Assembly: GCA_964397655.1 (NCBI GenBank)
Contig: CAYNKA010000016.1
Coordinates: forward strand, 16,211 to 80,210
Source of the DNA: CAYNKA01 sp964397655
Lineage (GTDB): Bacteria > Spirochaetota > Spirochaetia > DTKZ01
DNA: 64,000 nucleotides
Direction: 5' to 3'
Positions 25,341 through 34,027 of the stretch are shown here, piece by piece. Each line of letters opens with the position of its first letter. Positions within the stretch are counted from its first letter, which is position 1. Below the pieces are notes generated by a model. It saw only the letters and a list, made by a program, of their open reading frames with translations, did not search any database and was not told the DNA's origin. The position numbers and the translations under genes were made by a program.

Positions 25341-25970
25341 ATGATCGCGGAGCTTTTTCGGGGTGTCGTCGATTTCTACATGGACCACGTTGGCTACGGC
25401 ATGGTCGTTCTCCTCATGACCGTCGAGAGCTCGTTCATTCCCTTTCCTTCGGAAGTCGTAATTCCTCCCGCCGCATGGAAGGCCGCCCAGGGCGAACTCG
25501 ACCTCGTCCTCGTGATCCTCTCGGGTCTTCTCGGGAGCATTCTCGGCGCGCTTTTCAACTATTTTTTCGCGCTCTACCTGGGCCGGGCGCTGCTCTATCG
25601 GTTCGCGGATACGCGCTTCGCGCATTTCATGCTGCTGGACCGGGCCTCGGTGGAAAAAGCCGAGGAGTACTTCCGCAAGCACGGCAGGTCGTCCACCTTC
25701 GTCGGCAGGTTCATCCCCGCGATCCGTCAGCTCATCTCCCTTCCCGCCGGGCTCGCGAAGATGGACATGAAATCCTTCCTGGTCTTCACCGCCTTCGGAT
25801 CCGGACTATGGACGACCATACTCGCCTTCCTGGGGTATTACCTGTACAGCCGGAAGGAACTCCTCGAAGAGTACTACGCGGAAATTTCGTACGTCTTCAT
25901 CGGGCTCGGAGTACTTTTCGCGTTCTATCTCGTCCGCAGCGGTCTCGGAAAAAGAAAGGGCCCTTCCTAG
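25341..25970 (+). CDS. DedA/VTT-family membrane protein
   Basis: A 209-residue integral membrane protein of the DedA family, thought to move undecaprenyl phosphate or other lipids across the membrane. VESSFIPFPSEVVIPPAAW and GRFIPAIRQLISLPAGLAKMDMKSFL are the two family signatures, and GSILGALFNYFFALYLGR lies between. It is of normal length. It has a single-gene layout and converges on the hydrogenase operon, whose terminator overlaps its stop codon. Confidence 0.92.
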   Translation: MIAELFRGVVDFYMDHVGYGMVVLLMTVESSFIPFPSEVVIPPAAWKAAQGELDLVLVILSGLLGSILGALFNYFFALYLGRALLYRFADTRFAHFMLLDRASVEKAEEYFRKHGRSSTFVGRFIPAIRQLISLPAGLAKMDMKSFLVFTAFGSGLWTTILAFLGYYLYSRKELLEEYYAEISYVFIGLGVLFAFYLVRSGLGKRKGPS

Positions 25971-25992
25971 AATCGCGTTCCGGAAGGGCCCT
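25957..25992 (-). terminator. Terminator of the hydrogenase operon
   Basis: An 11-bp stem, AGGGCCCTTCC (25957-25967) with 25982-25992 and a 14-base loop. On the minus strand it is followed by the T-rich TTCTTTTT. It overlaps the end of the convergent DedA gene. Confidence 0.75.
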
Positions 25993-25998
25993 CGTCCG

Positions 25999-27783
25999 TC
26001 AGTAGGCCCCGCGGGCCTCGTAGTGAGTGTGGAGGAGTTCGTGAGATTTCGGGCCCAGCGGTTCGCCGAAGAATTCCTTGTAGATCCTCGCGATGCTCGG
26101 GTTTTCGTGTGACTTCCTCAGCTTCATCCCCCTGTCCTCGGAGTAGATGGCCTCGGCCCGTTTCTTCCGTATTTCCCTGTTCGTCGGAATGGGCTGCCCT
26201 CCGCCTCCCAAGCACCCGCCGGGGCAGGTCATCACCTCGATGAAGGCATAGGGCGAGCGGCCTTCCTTGATTTCGTCCAGGAGCTTCCGGGCGTTGCCGA
26301 GGGTGTGGGCGACAGCCACCTTAAGGGTCTTGCCGTTGATCTCGATATCGGCCGTCTTGATGCCGTCGAGCCCCCGGAGCTGCTGGAACTCGAGTTCGGG
26401 CAGCGGCTTCCGGGTGAGCACCTCGTAGGCCGTCCTGAGCGCGGCTTCCATGACTCCTCCCGTCGCCCCGAAGATGACCGCGGCTCCGGTCGACTCGCCG
26501 AGGGGATCGTCGAATTTCTCGTCCGGCAGAGAATCGAGACGGACTCCCGCCTGGTTGATCATCCTCGCGAGTTCCCTCGTCGTGAGGGCGAAGTCCACGT
26601 CGTAGAACAAGTCCTTCTTGAACAGGGAGAGTTTCGTCTTCCAGTATTCGAAGGCCCCCGTCATTTCGGGCCGCCGGGCCTCGTACTTCTTCGCCGTGCA
26701 GGGCATGATGGAAACGACGACCATGTTGCGGGGGTCGAGTCCCGCCTTTTCGGCGTAATATGTTTTTGCGACGGCCCCGAACATCTGTTGGGGCGATTTA
26801 CAGGTCGAGACGTGGGGGAGAGCCTCGGGGTAGAAATGCTCGATGAATTTGATCCAGCCCGGCGAGCAGGAGGTGATCATCGGGAGCGTGCCGCCCTCGT
26901 TGATGCGCTCGATGAGCTCGTGTCCCTCCTCCATGATGGTGAGGTCGGCGGTGAACTGCGTGTCGAAGACGCGCGAGAAGCCGAGCCGCCGGAGCGCGGC
27001 CACCATCTTGCCCGTGACGAGGCTGCCCGGATCGAGCCCGAGGGCCTCGCCGAGGCCGACCCGGATCGCCGGGGCCGTCTCGATGACGACGGTCTTCGAG
27101 GGATCGAGGAGCGCCTTCCACACCTCGGCGGTATGGTCGACCTCGGTTATCGCTCCAGTCGGGCAGACGAGGGCGCATTGGCCGCAGTTCGTGCAGACCG
27201 AATTCCCGAGCCCTCGGTCGAGGTAGGTGGCGACCTTGCTCTTCCTGCCGCGGCCCGAGAAATCGATGGCGCGCACGCTCTGCACGTCGGCGCAGACCGC
27301 GATGCAGCGGCCGCAGAGGATGCACTTGTTCGGGTCGCGGACGAGGGATTCGGAGCTGCGGTCGAGCGGCAGCATGGCGGGCGAAAGGGAAGAAAAACTC
27401 ACCTCCGTGACGCCGAGGGAGGCCGTGAGGGCCTGAAGCTCGCAGTTGTTGTTCCTGAGGCAGGTGAGGCAGTCCTTGGGGTGGTTCGCGAGGAGAAGCT
27501 CGATGTTCATTCTTCTGGCCTCGAGAACCCTTCGGGAAGCGAGCTGGATTTCCATTCCCTCCCCGACGGGGGTGACGCAGGAGCGGATCAGGGATTTCGC
27601 CCCCTTCACCTCCACGACGCAGATCCCGCAGGAGGCGTTGGAGACGACCTCCGGCAGGTGGCAGAGCGTCGGTATCGCGTAGCCGAGGGCGGAGCAGGTT
27701 TCGAGAATGGTTTTTCCCGGCTGAACGTCGAAGCGCTTGCCGTTGACCGTGATCGTAACGGGTTTCGTCCAATTGGTTTCCAT
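25999..27783 (-). CDS. hndD: [FeFe] hydrogenase catalytic subunit (HndD/HydA type)
   Basis: A 594-residue catalytic subunit making or using H2. From the N terminus it has a [2Fe-2S] domain (CHLPEVVSNASCGICVVEV), the His-ligated cluster (HPKDCLTCLRNNNC), two [4Fe-4S] motifs (CILCGRCIAVC and CTNCGQCALVCP), then the H-cluster loops TSCSPGWIKF, MPCTAKKYEARRPE and MTCPGGCLGGGGQP. A small-subunit-like tail ends in THYEARGAY. AAGGAGG precedes ATG 27783. It is the last gene of the operon that starts at 31468. The maturases HydE, HydF and HydG are not in the window. Confidence 0.95.
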   Translation of the reverse strand: METNWTKPVTITVNGKRFDVQPGKTILETCSALGYAIPTLCHLPEVVSNASCGICVVEVKGAKSLIRSCVTPVGEGMEIQLASRRVLEARRMNIELLLANHPKDCLTCLRNNNCELQALTASLGVTEVSFSSLSPAMLPLDRSSESLVRDPNKCILCGRCIAVCADVQSVRAIDFSGRGRKSKVATYLDRGLGNSVCTNCGQCALVCPTGAITEVDHTAEVWKALLDPSKTVVIETAPAIRVGLGEALGLDPGSLVTGKMVAALRRLGFSRVFDTQFTADLTIMEEGHELIERINEGGTLPMITSCSPGWIKFIEHFYPEALPHVSTCKSPQQMFGAVAKTYYAEKAGLDPRNMVVVSIMPCTAKKYEARRPEMTGAFEYWKTKLSLFKKDLFYDVDFALTTRELARMINQAGVRLDSLPDEKFDDPLGESTGAAVIFGATGGVMEAALRTAYEVLTRKPLPELEFQQLRGLDGIKTADIEINGKTLKVAVAHTLGNARKLLDEIKEGRSPYAFIEVMTCPGGCLGGGGQPIPTNREIRKKRAEAIYSEDRGMKLRKSHENPSIARIYKEFFGEPLGPKSHELLHTHYEARGAY

Positions 27784-27794
27784 GACTCGCCTCC

Positions 27795-30700
27795 TTATCG
27801 CCCCGAGATCCGGATGTCGCAGCGGAGACAGCGCTCCGCCTCCATGCGTGCCTGTTCCCCGGTATAGCCGCCGGAGATTTCGACGAAGCTCGAGACCCGG
27901 TCCTGGACCGGTACCGCTCTCGGCCTGTTCTGCCCGGCGCCCGAGACCGGAGTCGGAGCCTCGTTCTTGTAGACGAAGTCCACGAACAGCCTGTGGAAGC
28001 GGCGTTCCCCGGTGAGGAAGAAATCCATGGCCACCGCCGCTTTTTTCGCGAGTCCCATCGCCTCGGCCACGGTCGCCGGACCCGTGACCGCGTCGCCGGC
28101 GGCGAAGAATTTCGGAAGGCCGGTGTTGAGCGTGATTTCGTCGGCCTTGACCGTCCCGTTCTTGTTCGTTTTGACCTCGAAGACCTTGAGGAACTCGGAA
28201 TCCACCCGCTCGCCGATGGCGACGACCACCGTGTCGCAGGGGATGATTCTCCGTTTCCCGGTATCCACGGGCCTCCTCCGGCCCGAGGCGTCCACGTCTC
28301 CGAGCGTCATCTCCTCGATCTCGACGCCCGTCGCCCTGCCGCCCTTCCCGACGATCTTCTTCGGCGCGGCGAGATAGACGAAACGGACGCCCTCTTCCTC
28401 GGCCCCCGCGAATTCCTGCGGGTTCGCCGGAAGCGCTTCACGGTCCCGGCGGTAGGCCACCGTGACCTCGGCGCCGAGCCTTATGCAGGTGCGGGCGACG
28501 TCGATGGCCACGTTGCCGCCGCCGAGAACCACGACCTTCTTTCCGACGCCCTTGGCCTTGCCTTCTGCGAATTTCTCGAGAAGCTCGTAGCCGGGAAGAA
28601 CTCCTCCGAGTTCGCGGCCCGGCAGGTCGAGCTCCAGGTCCTTCTGAGCCCCGACCGAGATGAGGATCGAGTCGTAGTCCTCGTTGAGGTCGGCGAGCGT
28701 GATCTCCTTGCCTATGAAGGAATTGAAGCGGAATTTGACTCCGAGGTACTTGAACAGTTCGAGTTCCTTGTCCAGAACGTCCTTCGGGAGGCGATAGGCA
28801 GGGATTCCGTACCGCATGATGCCGCCGGCCTTCCGGTGGGAGTCGTAGACGGTGACTTCGTGACCGAGCCGGACGAGGTAGTAGGCTGCGGTCAGCCCCG
28901 CCGGCCCCGCGCCGACGACGGCGATCTTCTTTCCGGTCTTGGGCAGTTTCTCCTTCTTCAGCTTCTCGTAGAGGTATTTTTCCTTGCCCATCTTGTACAT
29001 GGTGTCCGCGAGGTAACGATGGATTTCACCCTGACTCACGGACTCGTCCAGGGTTTCGCGGCGGCAGCGCATCTGACAGTGGAAGTGGCAGATCCTTCCC
29101 ACGCTTCCGGGGAGAGGATTGTCCCTGAGGGTGAGCTCGAAGGCCTCTTCCAGCCGTTCCTCCTTGAGGAGCTGCAGGTAGCCGGGGATGTTCATGTGGA
29201 GAGGGCAGCTGTTCTCGCAGAGCGCCATGAAGAGCTTGTCGCAGACGCCCGCCTCGCAGCGCTTCTCCTTGATGTGCTTGAGGTAGTCCTCGCGGAAATA
29301 GCGGAGGGTGGTGAGCACGGGATTGGCGCTCGTCTGGCCGAGGGCGCAGAGGCTCGAGTCCTTGATGACCTTGGCGAGGGCCTCGAGCTTGTCTATGTCC
29401 TTTTCGTCTCCTTCCCCGTGCGTGAAGCGTGTGAGGATGGAGAGGGCCTGGGCCAGACCTTCGCGGCAGGGAGTGCATTTCCCGCAGGATTCGTTCGTAG
29501 TGAATTCCACGAAGTAGCGGGCCGTGTCCACCATGCAGTTGTCCTGGTCGAGTACGACCATGCCTCCCGAGCCCATGATCGCCCCGAGGGCGGTGAGCGA
29601 CTCGTAGTCGACCGGGGTGTTGAAGAACTCGAAGGGGATGCAGCCGCCCGAGGGACCGCCGGTCTGTACCGCTCGGATCTTTTTCTTCTTTCCCGCTCCT
29701 TCTCCCATCCGGTAGACGATGTCCTCGAGGGGAGTTCCCAGGGGCAGTTCCACGAGGCCGGTGTTCTTCACCTTGCCGACGAGGGAAAAGACCTTGGTGC
29801 CCGGACTCGTCTGCGTTCCGGTGGCAGAGAACCAGTCGGCCCCCTTCGCGATGATCAGCGGGATGTTGCAGAGGGTTTCCACGTTGTTTATCGTGGAGGG
29901 CCGGCCGAGGTAGCCCTTCTGTGCGGGAAATGGAGGTCTCGGAACGGGCCTGCCGGAGCGCCCCTCGGCCGAAGCGATGAGCGCGGTTTCCTCGCCGCAT
30001 ACGAAGGCGCCCGCGCCTTCGACGAGTTCGATGTCGAAACCGAAGTTCGATCCGAGGATCGAGTCGCCGAGCAGTCCGTATTCGCGGGCGTCGGCGACCG
30101 CCTTCTTGAGCCGCTCCACCGCCAGGGGATACTCGGCGCGGATGTACACGAAGCCGCGGGAGGCTCCCATGGCGTAGCCGCCGATGATCATGCCTTCCAG
30201 GAGCATGTGGGGATCGCTCTCGATCTCGTTGCGGTTCATGTAGGCTCCGGGGTCTCCCTCGTCGGCGTTGCAGATGAGGTACTTCTCCTCGCCCGGAGAG
30301 TGGTGCATGAGCTCCCATTTCCTTCCCGTGGGGAATCCGGCGCCGCCGCGGCCGCGGAGCCCGGACTCCTTCACCTCCTGTATGACCGAACGCGGGGTCA
30401 TGTCGAAGAGTGCCTTCGCGAGCGCGGAATAGCCTCCGACCGCGATGTAGTCCTCGATGTTTTCGGGATCGATGAGCCCCGAATCCCGGAGGACGAATTT
30501 TTCCTGTCCCTTGAAGAACGAGATTTCGTTCCAGTTCGGCACCGCAGCGAGCCCCTTCCCGAAGGAGAATCGGGAAGTGCGGAAGTCCCAGTCTTCTATC
30601 TTGCACAGGGCGTGCCGCTCCAGGGACGAGGAATTGCCTTTCCGGAGCGCCTCGACGATCCTCCCCGCGTCCTTGCCCTTCACCTTGGACAGCATGAGCA

Positions 30701-30950
30701 TGGGCGCTCCGGGGATGTAGACGTTCACGAGCGGCTCGGCCGAACAGAAGCCGAAGCATCCGGTCTTCTTCACGGCGAGGCCGAGTTTCTTGGATTTCGT
30801 TTCCTTTTCGAGACGGGCCATGACCTCGTCGGCCCCGTTGCCCAATCCGCAGGTTCCGTACCCGACGGAGAGCACGGGCCTGTCGGGAAAGGTGTTCTTG
30901 AACGCCGCCTGGGCGAGGTCGGCGAGTCCGGTTCTGCTTTCCAGTTTCAT
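27795..30950 (-). CDS. NuoF-like hydrogenase subunit fused to a GltD/NfnB-like flavoprotein
   Basis: A 1051-residue fusion. Residues 1-110 are a thioredoxin-like [2Fe-2S] domain (GYGTCGLGNGA, TGCFGFCSAEP). Residues about 120-545 are the NuoF/HydB module: FMN/NAD site GLRGRGGAGFPTGRKW, ICNADEGDPGAYMNR, and the cluster ESCGKCTPCREG. After about 560 comes a complete GltD/NfnB-like unit: a cysteine-rich helical part (ENSCPLHMNIPGY, CHFHCQMRC), FAD site VVGAGPAGLTAAYYLVRLG, and a second dinucleotide site VVLGGGNVAIDVARTCIRLG. The end CLRCDIRISGR is cysteine-rich. ATG 30950 follows AAAGGAGGT and overlaps the NuoE-like stop. It is expected to exchange electrons with two nucleotide pools. Confidence 0.93.
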   Translation of the reverse strand: MKLESRTGLADLAQAAFKNTFPDRPVLSVGYGTCGLGNGADEVMARLEKETKSKKLGLAVKKTGCFGFCSAEPLVNVYIPGAPMLMLSKVKGKDAGRIVEALRKGNSSSLERHALCKIEDWDFRTSRFSFGKGLAAVPNWNEISFFKGQEKFVLRDSGLIDPENIEDYIAVGGYSALAKALFDMTPRSVIQEVKESGLRGRGGAGFPTGRKWELMHHSPGEEKYLICNADEGDPGAYMNRNEIESDPHMLLEGMIIGGYAMGASRGFVYIRAEYPLAVERLKKAVADAREYGLLGDSILGSNFGFDIELVEGAGAFVCGEETALIASAEGRSGRPVPRPPFPAQKGYLGRPSTINNVETLCNIPLIIAKGADWFSATGTQTSPGTKVFSLVGKVKNTGLVELPLGTPLEDIVYRMGEGAGKKKKIRAVQTGGPSGGCIPFEFFNTPVDYESLTALGAIMGSGGMVVLDQDNCMVDTARYFVEFTTNESCGKCTPCREGLAQALSILTRFTHGEGDEKDIDKLEALAKVIKDSSLCALGQTSANPVLTTLRYFREDYLKHIKEKRCEAGVCDKLFMALCENSCPLHMNIPGYLQLLKEERLEEAFELTLRDNPLPGSVGRICHFHCQMRCRRETLDESVSQGEIHRYLADTMYKMGKEKYLYEKLKKEKLPKTGKKIAVVGAGPAGLTAAYYLVRLGHEVTVYDSHRKAGGIMRYGIPAYRLPKDVLDKELELFKYLGVKFRFNSFIGKEITLADLNEDYDSILISVGAQKDLELDLPGRELGGVLPGYELLEKFAEGKAKGVGKKVVVLGGGNVAIDVARTCIRLGAEVTVAYRRDREALPANPQEFAGAEEEGVRFVYLAAPKKIVGKGGRATGVEIEEMTLGDVDASGRRRPVDTGKRRIIPCDTVVVAIGERVDSEFLKVFEVKTNKNGTVKADEITLNTGLPKFFAAGDAVTGPATVAEAMGLAKKAAVAMDFFLTGERRFHRLFVDFVYKNEAPTPVSGAGQNRPRAVPVQDRVSSFVEISGGYTGEQARMEAERCLRCDIRISGR

Positions 30951-31468
30951 GATCGTCGACCTCCTTTCAACGCCTTGTCCAGCATGGACTTGAGCGATCC
31001 CGCCGATACGCGGCTGTGGATGACGCCGTCGATCGCGATGACCGGCGACAGTGCGCACTGGCCGAAACAGGCCACGGTTCTCACGGTGAAGCGGTTGTCT
31101 TCCGTGGTGAAGAAGGTCTCCCCGCTGTCCGGAAAATCCGGCCGGCCGAGGAGGCAGGAGAGGTCTTCGAGAAGAAGGCGGGATCCCCTGGTGTGGCAGG
31201 CCGTGCCCCGGCAGACGAGGATCGTGTGGTCGCCTTGCGGGGTGAGGTTGAAGAACGAGTAGAAGGTGGTGACCCCGTAGACGCGCGAGAGCGGCACCTC
31301 CGCCTTTTCGGCTATGAAACGCAGGGTTTCTTCCGGCAGATACTTGTGGCGGTTCAGGTTCTGAACCTCTTCGAGAATCCCTAGGAGGGCGCCCGGTCTG
31401 TTGCGGTGTCGATCGATGACGGTGAGGATTTCCTGGTCCGAAGCTGCCCTTCGTACGGTTTCCTTCAT
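30947..31468 (-). CDS. hndA: NuoE-like [2Fe-2S] hydrogenase subunit (HndA/HydC type)
   Basis: A 173-residue thioredoxin-like ferredoxin subunit. PEETLRFIAEKAEVPLSRVYGVTTFYSFF is the NuoE helix region; the cluster cysteines are in CRGTACHTRG and VACFGQCALSP. It starts at ATG 31468, 4 bases after AGGAGGT; the frame runs 30 codons further but without a better start. It is the first gene of the hydrogenase operon, and its stop overlaps the next start as ATGA. Confidence 0.94.
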   Translation of the reverse strand: MKETVRRAASDQEILTVIDRHRNRPGALLGILEEVQNLNRHKYLPEETLRFIAEKAEVPLSRVYGVTTFYSFFNLTPQGDHTILVCRGTACHTRGSRLLLEDLSCLLGRPDFPDSGETFFTTEDNRFTVRTVACFGQCALSPVIAIDGVIHSRVSAGSLKSMLDKALKGGRRS

Positions 31469-31511
31469 AAGGACCTCCTGGTACGATGTCGGCTTGAGCT
31501 TCACAAAGTTG

Positions 31512-31600
31512 CGGTAAAATTTTACCGATAAAAAAGTCTTGAATCGATTATAGGGCATGAATCGCGATTTGGGAAGGAAAATTTTTAAAATTCGCGAATT
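31512..31600 (-). promoter_or_regulatory. Hydrogenase operon promoter with three palindromes
   Basis: On the minus strand, TATAAT (31547-31552) and TTCCCA (31570-31575) are 17 bases apart. A perfect 16-base palindrome, CGGTAAAATTTTACCG, lies in the early leader (31512-31527). Two TCGCGA-centred palindromes, AATCGCGATT (31560-31569) and AATTCGCGAATT (31589-31600), lie upstream, with centres 30 bases apart. Confidence 0.6.
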
Positions 31601-31639
31601 TTTCTTGGAAAATATAATTTTACGGATTTTTTCGAAATA

Positions 31640-31657
31640 TGCTATACTTGTATAGCA
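31640..31657 (+). promoter_or_regulatory. Operator over the -10 of the RHH/RelE-like pair
   Basis: A perfect palindrome TGCTATAC-TT-GTATAGCA. A -10-like TATACT (31643-31648) lies in its centre, and AAGGAGGT and the antitoxin start follow. This is the usual layout for antitoxin autoregulation. Confidence 0.7.
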
Positions 31658-31670
31658 AAAAGGAGGTGCT

Positions 31671-31883
31671 ATGCTTGCGATTCGCCTTCCTCAGGACGTC
31701 GAAGCTCGACTGGAAGCGCTCGCGAAATCCACGGGCAGGACGAAGACGTACTACGCGACTCGGGCCATTCTGGAGAAAATCGAGGAGCTCGAGGATTATT
31801 ATGCCGCCGAAAACTCCTACAGGGAGCACCTGGCGGGAAACGGAAGGACGTATTCGCTCGACGAGGTGCGGAACCGGCCATGA
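31671..31883 (+). CDS. Ribbon-helix-helix antitoxin (RelB/CopG-like)
   Basis: A 70-residue protein beginning LAIRLPQDVEARLEALAKSTGRTKTYYATRAILEKIEELEDYYAAE, a typical RHH DNA-binding fold in a RelB-type antitoxin, followed by a short tail (RTYSLDEVRNRP). AGGAGGT precedes ATG 31671, and its stop overlaps the toxin start as ATGA. It is expected to repress its own promoter through the palindrome at 31640-31657. Confidence 0.9.
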   Translation: MLAIRLPQDVEARLEALAKSTGRTKTYYATRAILEKIEELEDYYAAENSYREHLAGNGRTYSLDEVRNRP

Positions 31884-32137
31884 CCGTACGTCTGACCGAG
31901 AAGGCCCGGAGGCAGTTGGAAAGGACGGCAGGGGCTTCCGCTCGAAGGATACGCGATTATCTGAGGGAGATCGAAGGGCTCGAGGATCCCCGCCAGAGGG
32001 GAGCGGAACTCACGGGAAAGATCTGGGGCGTCTGGCGCTACCGGGTCGAGGACCATCGGATCCTCTGTAAGCTGCTGGACGACGTTCTCCTGGTACTCGC
32101 CGTGGAGCCCGGCGCAGGCGAGGGGATCGGACGCTGA
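31880..32137 (+). CDS. RelE/ParE-family toxin with an unusual C terminus
   Basis: An 85-residue protein. LTEKARRQLERTAGASARRIRDYLREIEGLEDPRQRGAELTGKIWGVWRYRVEDHRILCKL is a clear RelE-type core. Family members usually end with a VGHRREVY-like segment that carries residues needed for mRNA cleavage. Here the end reads LAVEPGAGEGIGR, so the His, Arg and Tyr of that motif are absent. Neither alternative frame restores the motif cleanly. It may be weakened or inactive (inference). Confidence 0.83.
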   Translation: MTVRLTEKARRQLERTAGASARRIRDYLREIEGLEDPRQRGAELTGKIWGVWRYRVEDHRILCKLLDDVLLVLAVEPGAGEGIGR

Positions 32138-32161
32138 ATCCGCAACCTTGCCCCCTGCGGA

Positions 32162-32875
32162 TCAGAAAAGCTTCTCCCACTCGAGATCGAACGCCTCCAG
32201 GGCTTTCTCCGCGGTTCCGAGGTCCTTGTCCGTGACGGCCCGGAACAGGGCTTCGTGGAGTTGCATCGATGCGCCCCGGTACTCGGGATTCGCGTGGAGT
32301 CTCTCCATGAACGGCCTGAAATACTCCAGGATGAAGGAATAGACCTTTGCCGCCGGCTCGTTGCCCGTGGCCTCCCCCAGTGCCCGATGGAAGGCGAGGT
32401 CCGCCTCCGTCAATTCCGATGCGCTCGGATTCTCGTTCAGGGCGAGCTCCTCCAGGGCGCGGAACGCCGAGACGACGCCCGCGAGCCGGGATTCGCCGAT
32501 CCCTCTTACGAGGAGCCTGACGATTCCGAACTCGAGCATCTCCCTGAACTCTATCAGCTTCTTAGCCTCCGGTCCGCTTATGATGAGGCTGAAGAGGAGG
32601 GGCCCGAGAACAGATCCCGACACGTCGGGACGAATGTACGTTCCGTCCCCGTGCTGGGTGGTTACGACGCCGAGGGCCGCGAGAATCTTGATCGCCTCCC
32701 TCACGGAACCTCTGCCGACGCCGAGGCCTTCCGCCAGTTCCTTCTCGGTCGGCAGCTTGTCTCCGGAACGCAGGCGTTTGTCGGCGAGCGCCTGCTTGAT
32801 TCTGCTTATGACGAGATCAACCGCGTTCTCCCGCTTCGGTTCGCTGAAGAGCTCCGTACCTTCGGATTTAGCCAA
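32162..32875 (-). CDS. GntR-family regulator, FadR/FCD type
   Basis: A 237-residue regulator. The N-terminal winged helix shows RSGDKLPTEKELAEGLGVGRGSVREAIKILAALGVV. The C-terminal all-helical FCD domain (about 95-237) has the metal or ligand histidines in DLAFHRALGEATGN and ASMQLHEALFRAV. The start is TTG 32875 after AAAGGAGGT. It follows the alcohol dehydrogenase gene by 19 bases on the same strand, so it very probably controls that operon through the inverted repeat at 34028-34055. Confidence 0.92.
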   Translation of the reverse strand: MAKSEGTELFSEPKRENAVDLVISRIKQALADKRLRSGDKLPTEKELAEGLGVGRGSVREAIKILAALGVVTTQHGDGTYIRPDVSGSVLGPLLFSLIISGPEAKKLIEFREMLEFGIVRLLVRGIGESRLAGVVSAFRALEELALNENPSASELTEADLAFHRALGEATGNEPAAKVYSFILEYFRPFMERLHANPEYRGASMQLHEALFRAVTDKDLGTAEKALEAFDLEWEKLF

Positions 32876-32894
32876 GTTCGGACCTCCTTTAGGA

Positions 32895-33935
32895 TCACGG
32901 ATGCAGGACGATCTTCAAGGCTTTCCGGGTCTCGGCGAGATCGCAGGCCTCGTTGATCCCCTCGAGGGGAAGCGTCCGGCTGATGAGAGGCTTGATCCTG
33001 ATCGTGCCTTTCTCGTACAGATCCAGGACCGTGAGATAATCGTCCCAGGAAAATCCCTGGAGGCCCTTGATCTGTTTCTCGTCCCGTACGACGTTCCAGG
33101 GTTTGAAGGAGACGGATCGGCCGGAAAAGCCGCTCCCGCCCATGAGCATGAGGCATCCCGGGGCCGTCATCTCCAAGCCCGCCGTGACAGCCTCCACTCT
33201 GCCGGTCGCCTCCACCGTCCTGTCGGCGCCTTTCCCCCTCGTCAGGGACTTCACCGCGGCGACCGGATCCGTCTTGTCGGCTTCTATGACCTCGGCCGCT
33301 CCCAGGCTTTTTGCCAGGTTCAGCCTTTCGGAGTCCCTGCTCAGGCCTATGACCGCGACGGTCTTCGCACCCGCAGCCAGCGCGGCCTGAAGGATGAACA
33401 GCCCGAAGGGGCCCGGACCGAGGATGGCCACGAAGCTCCCGAGAGGAAGGGGATTCGCGCGAAACGCTCTGACCGCCGTGGTGAGAGGCTCCAGCACCGC
33501 GGCTTCGTCGTCCGGTATCGAGTCGGGAACCTGGAAGAGGATCTCCTCGGCGACCGCGACGTATTCCGCGAAGCAGCCCGGAGAATCGATTCCCACGTGG
33601 TCCCAGCTCTGGCACCTGTTGTAGACCCCGGTTCTGCACGCATGGCATTTCCCGCAGCCCTTGATCGCGCTCGTGACCACGCGGTCGCCGGGTTTGAGTT
33701 TCCTCACCTGACTTCCCGTTTCGACGACCACCCCGCAGAATTCATGGCCGGCGATCACCGGCGTCTTCACTATTCCGTGTCTTCCGACGAAGGTATTGTT
33801 GCGGATCGCCACGTCCGTACCGCAGAGTCCGATCGAGCTCACCTTGACGAGCGCTTCGTCGGGCCTGGGCTGCGGCATCGGGACGTCCTCCAGGACGAAA
33901 AGCGGTCTCTCGTCGATTTTGACTGCTGCCTTCAT
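32895..33935 (-). CDS. Zinc-dependent medium-chain alcohol dehydrogenase
   Basis: A 346-residue NAD(P)-linked dehydrogenase of the threonine/sorbitol dehydrogenase type. Catalytic zinc ligands are in GLCGTDVAIR and IAGHEFCGVVVE, structural zinc cysteines in GCGKCHACRTGVYNRC, and the cofactor fold in FVAILGPGPFGLFILQAALAAGAKTV. The substrate, likely a polyol or secondary alcohol, is not evident. AAGGAG precedes the ATG. It is the first gene of a two-gene operon with the GntR regulator. Confidence 0.9.
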   Translation of the reverse strand: MKAAVKIDERPLFVLEDVPMPQPRPDEALVKVSSIGLCGTDVAIRNNTFVGRHGIVKTPVIAGHEFCGVVVETGSQVRKLKPGDRVVTSAIKGCGKCHACRTGVYNRCQSWDHVGIDSPGCFAEYVAVAEEILFQVPDSIPDDEAAVLEPLTTAVRAFRANPLPLGSFVAILGPGPFGLFILQAALAAGAKTVAVIGLSRDSERLNLAKSLGAAEVIEADKTDPVAAVKSLTRGKGADRTVEATGRVEAVTAGLEMTAPGCLMLMGGSGFSGRSVSFKPWNVVRDEKQIKGLQGFSWDDYLTVLDLYEKGTIRIKPLISRTLPLEGINEACDLAETRKALKIVLHP

Positions 33936-34027
33936 GGTATTTCTCCTTGTCCGGCGTCCTTGGCCCGCGCCGGTCGGTCCGTGACTACGGCCTCCGTTTT
34001 CTTTTCATAATGGATGCTGAAAGCGAA

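Noticed and set aside
31880..32137. Frameshift at the end of the RelE-like gene
   Set aside because: Reading the last 40 bases in the other two frames does not recover the usual HR..VY ending, so a simple one-base error does not explain it.
32138..32162. Hairpin ATCCGCA/TGCGGAT between the RelE-like and GntR genes
   Set aside because: A 7-bp stem with an 11-base loop and no T tract on either side is too weak to call a terminator.
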